Virus record (IMG/VR): IMGVR_UViG_3300027881_000097
Coordinates: 1-21,816 of that record
Source: a virus
DNA length: 21,816 nucleotides
Reading direction: 5' to 3' (one strand)
Each line of letters begins with the position of its first letter. Position 1 is the first letter of the stretch. Position numbers and translations under genes: made by a program. The notes beneath the pieces are model-generated. The model saw nothing but the letters and a program-made list of their open reading frames with translations, made no database searches and was not told the DNA's origin. Shown one piece after another: positions 20,647 to 21,816 of this stretch.

Positions 20647-21120
20647 CTATTTATTTCTTTCGTTTGCTATTTTTTGAGTTAAACGTAACTCCTTAGCCAA
20701 CCATTCCAAAAGCTCTTGTTTTTTAGTATCAATCTTGGCTACTAATCCCTCTTTCAAATCGTCTGGTAAATTGTGCAAAGACTCCTCAATAAAACCTTTC
20801 CTGGTTGTCTTCTCTGCATCTCTTAATCTACCATGTGAATCTTCTAAAAACTCTTCTGTCCTAATCAACCAATGAGCAATCAACCTTGATACTGACATTT
20901 CCTTATAGGGAAGAGATTTAAAATCTCCCTTTGAAAGCTTCTCAGCCTGATCTTTAATAAAAGCCTCATAACATCCATAAACAATTTCATAAGCTTCTAA
21001 CCTTGCCTTGGTCTTGGCAACCGTCTTCAAACCAATTTCAGAAGCTTCCTTCTGTATAACATTTGTTACACCAGTCTTTGCTTCTACCTCTTCTTTTGAT
21101 GAAAGAAAATTTTTATTCAT
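20647..21120 (-). CDS. Helical protein in the position of a small terminase subunit
   Basis: A 157-aa protein from MNKNFLSSKEEVEAKTG, with AAGGG ten bases before ATG 21120. It is almost entirely helical: KTVAKTKARLEAYEIVYGCY, LIAHWLIRTEEFLED, and a charged C-terminal coil KKQELLEWLAKELRLTQK. T4-type small terminases (gp16) are coiled-coil proteins of about this size encoded upstream of the large subunit. Position and shape therefore make it a candidate, with two small genes in between. There is no sequence signature I can rely on. Confidence 0.65.
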   Translation of the reverse strand: MNKNFLSSKEEVEAKTGVTNVIQKEASEIGLKTVAKTKARLEAYEIVYGCYEAFIKDQAEKLSKGDFKSLPYKEMSVSRLIAHWLIRTEEFLEDSHGRLRDAEKTTRKGFIEESLHNLPDDLKEGLVAKIDTKKQELLEWLAKELRLTQKIANERNK

Positions 21121-21230
21121 GATATAACTACCCTTCACATAATGATATACAAAAAACAACACCAATTCTTAAATAATTCGTAATCATATAGTTACCCTAA
21201 CCAATCCAAACACCCACATATTCATATATT
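21121..21230 (-). other. AT-rich intergenic region before the small-terminase candidate
   Basis: This 110-base gap separates the Mor-like gene from the packaging genes and is a natural place for a late promoter. The best minus-strand -35/-10 pair I can find is weak (TTGGTG, 17 bases, TTATGT), and no T4-type TATAAATA late box is visible. A promoter dependent on an activator such as the neighbouring Mor-like protein would look like this, but that is conjecture. Confidence 0.3.
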
Positions 21231-21816
21231 CTAATAAGTCTCATCTATCCTCTCACGAATTATTTCAATTGCCTTCGTTAATTTATCCTCTCTCCCAATA
21301 AACAAATGATGTTTCTTTAAATCCTTCTCACATCTCTCAATCAAATTTGCTCTTGCTTCTTTAACCAAGTATAAGTCTTCAGGGTTTTGAGTCATATCAT
21401 GCACACTAAAATACTCAATCCCATACTTGTTTGAAAAAAACTTTTTTAACTCCCTTAAAAACCTTTCTGTATTTTTCCTATAGATTGTATCAACAACCCT
21501 CTTAACAGTTGCCAAAGTCAATCGTCTATCCTTATGCCTATGCCTGTAATATGCATTCTTAATAAGCTGTTCTGAAACACCAAAATATTGTGCAAGCACA
21601 CACCTTGTCATTCGATCATTCTTAACATCCAACGTATCGACAATTACTTTATTTCTATAATTAGTCCAGATTGAGGTTACACTTGGCATACTAATAATTC
21701 TTCCAGAATACAAGGTTAATAACTTGAGGATTATATCCTTATCAAAATGGGTAAGCATATCTGCAATCACAGAGTTTGGGTATGCATCAACTACCCAATC
21801 CAACGCCTTCTTTGTA
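21231..21816 (-). CDS. Mor/C family-like DNA-binding protein, 5' end cut by the window
   Basis: The frame is open from the right edge (TKKALDWVVDAYPNSV) to the stop at 21231, with at least 195 residues present. The layout fits the Mor transcription activator family of phage Mu: a dimerisation part DMLTHFDKDIILKLLTLYSG followed by a short beta strand RIISMPS, then YRNKVIVDTLD with the family's conserved RN, then a helix-turn-helix CVLAQYFGVSEQLIKNAYYR. Beyond this lies a helical extension (FLRELKKFFSNKYG, LTKAIEIIRERIDE) not found in Mor. It could activate the head operon that follows. The similarity is by pattern and could be coincidental. Confidence 0.55.
   Translation of the reverse strand, partial: TKKALDWVVDAYPNSVIADMLTHFDKDIILKLLTLYSGRIISMPSVTSIWTNYRNKVIVDTLDVKNDRMTRCVLAQYFGVSEQLIKNAYYRHRHKDRRLTLATVKRVVDTIYRKNTERFLRELKKFFSNKYGIEYFSVHDMTQNPEDLYLVKEARANLIERCEKDLKKHHLFIGREDKLTKAIEIIRERIDETY

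Noticed and set aside
21801-21803. TTG as start of the Mor-like gene
   Set aside because: The frame stays open to the window edge, so the gene more likely begins outside.

Overview
This window looks like the packaging and head-assembly region of a tailed dsDNA bacteriophage (Caudoviricetes, myovirus-like). The large terminase, portal, prohead protease and major capsid protein resemble the phage T4 types (gp17, gp20, gp21, gp23). The DNA is AT-rich, most starts follow strong AGGAG/AAGGAG ribosome binding sites, and genes are tightly packed with frequent ATGA, TGATG or TAATG overlaps, which points to a bacterial host. The host cannot be named from this sequence. Nearly everything reads on the minus strand; the clear exception is one two-gene cassette on the plus strand.

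In minus-strand order (right to left): a Mor-like DNA-binding protein cut by the window edge (21816-21231); a helical protein in the position of a small terminase; a 58-aa acidic protein; a methyltransferase-like protein; terminase large subunit (19870-17903); a very basic 98-aa protein; a SplB-type radical SAM enzyme; the T4-type portal; and a 1018-aa protein that joins a Mu gpF-type minor head domain to a zeta-toxin-like kinase and a C-terminal zincin metalloprotease domain.

Next is a block of about 6 kb (11.7-5.65 kb) of small accessory genes that separates portal and minor head protein from protease and capsid. It holds two paralogous Cys-rich proteins flanking a tRNA-His, a DUF2061 membrane protein, a DEDD exonuclease, membrane and coiled-coil proteins, and several genes under 60 codons. 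Inside it, on the opposite strand, is a moron-like unit (6752-7988) with its own consensus promoter and terminator. It encodes a small membrane peptide and an anthrax-lethal-factor-like zinc metalloprotease with tandem repeats and a zinc ribbon. Its promoter faces a minus-strand promoter, and both are overlapped or bordered by ACTTG/CAAGT inverted repeats that look like a shared operator.

Head assembly then resumes with an RS-repeat protein, a protease-scaffold fusion with a good internal start for a separate scaffold, and the T4-type major capsid protein. After a hairpin come a possible regulatory gap with four symmetric TGTTCA/TGAACA half-sites, an unknown helical protein, a GT9 glycosyltransferase, a small Cys-rich phage protein and a truncated gene.

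The most notable signal is that the same rare zincin arrangement (HExGH, then E-x-x-A-E about 45-55 residues later) occurs twice: once in a structural protein that could enter the host cell with the DNA, and once in the independently controlled plus-strand cassette.
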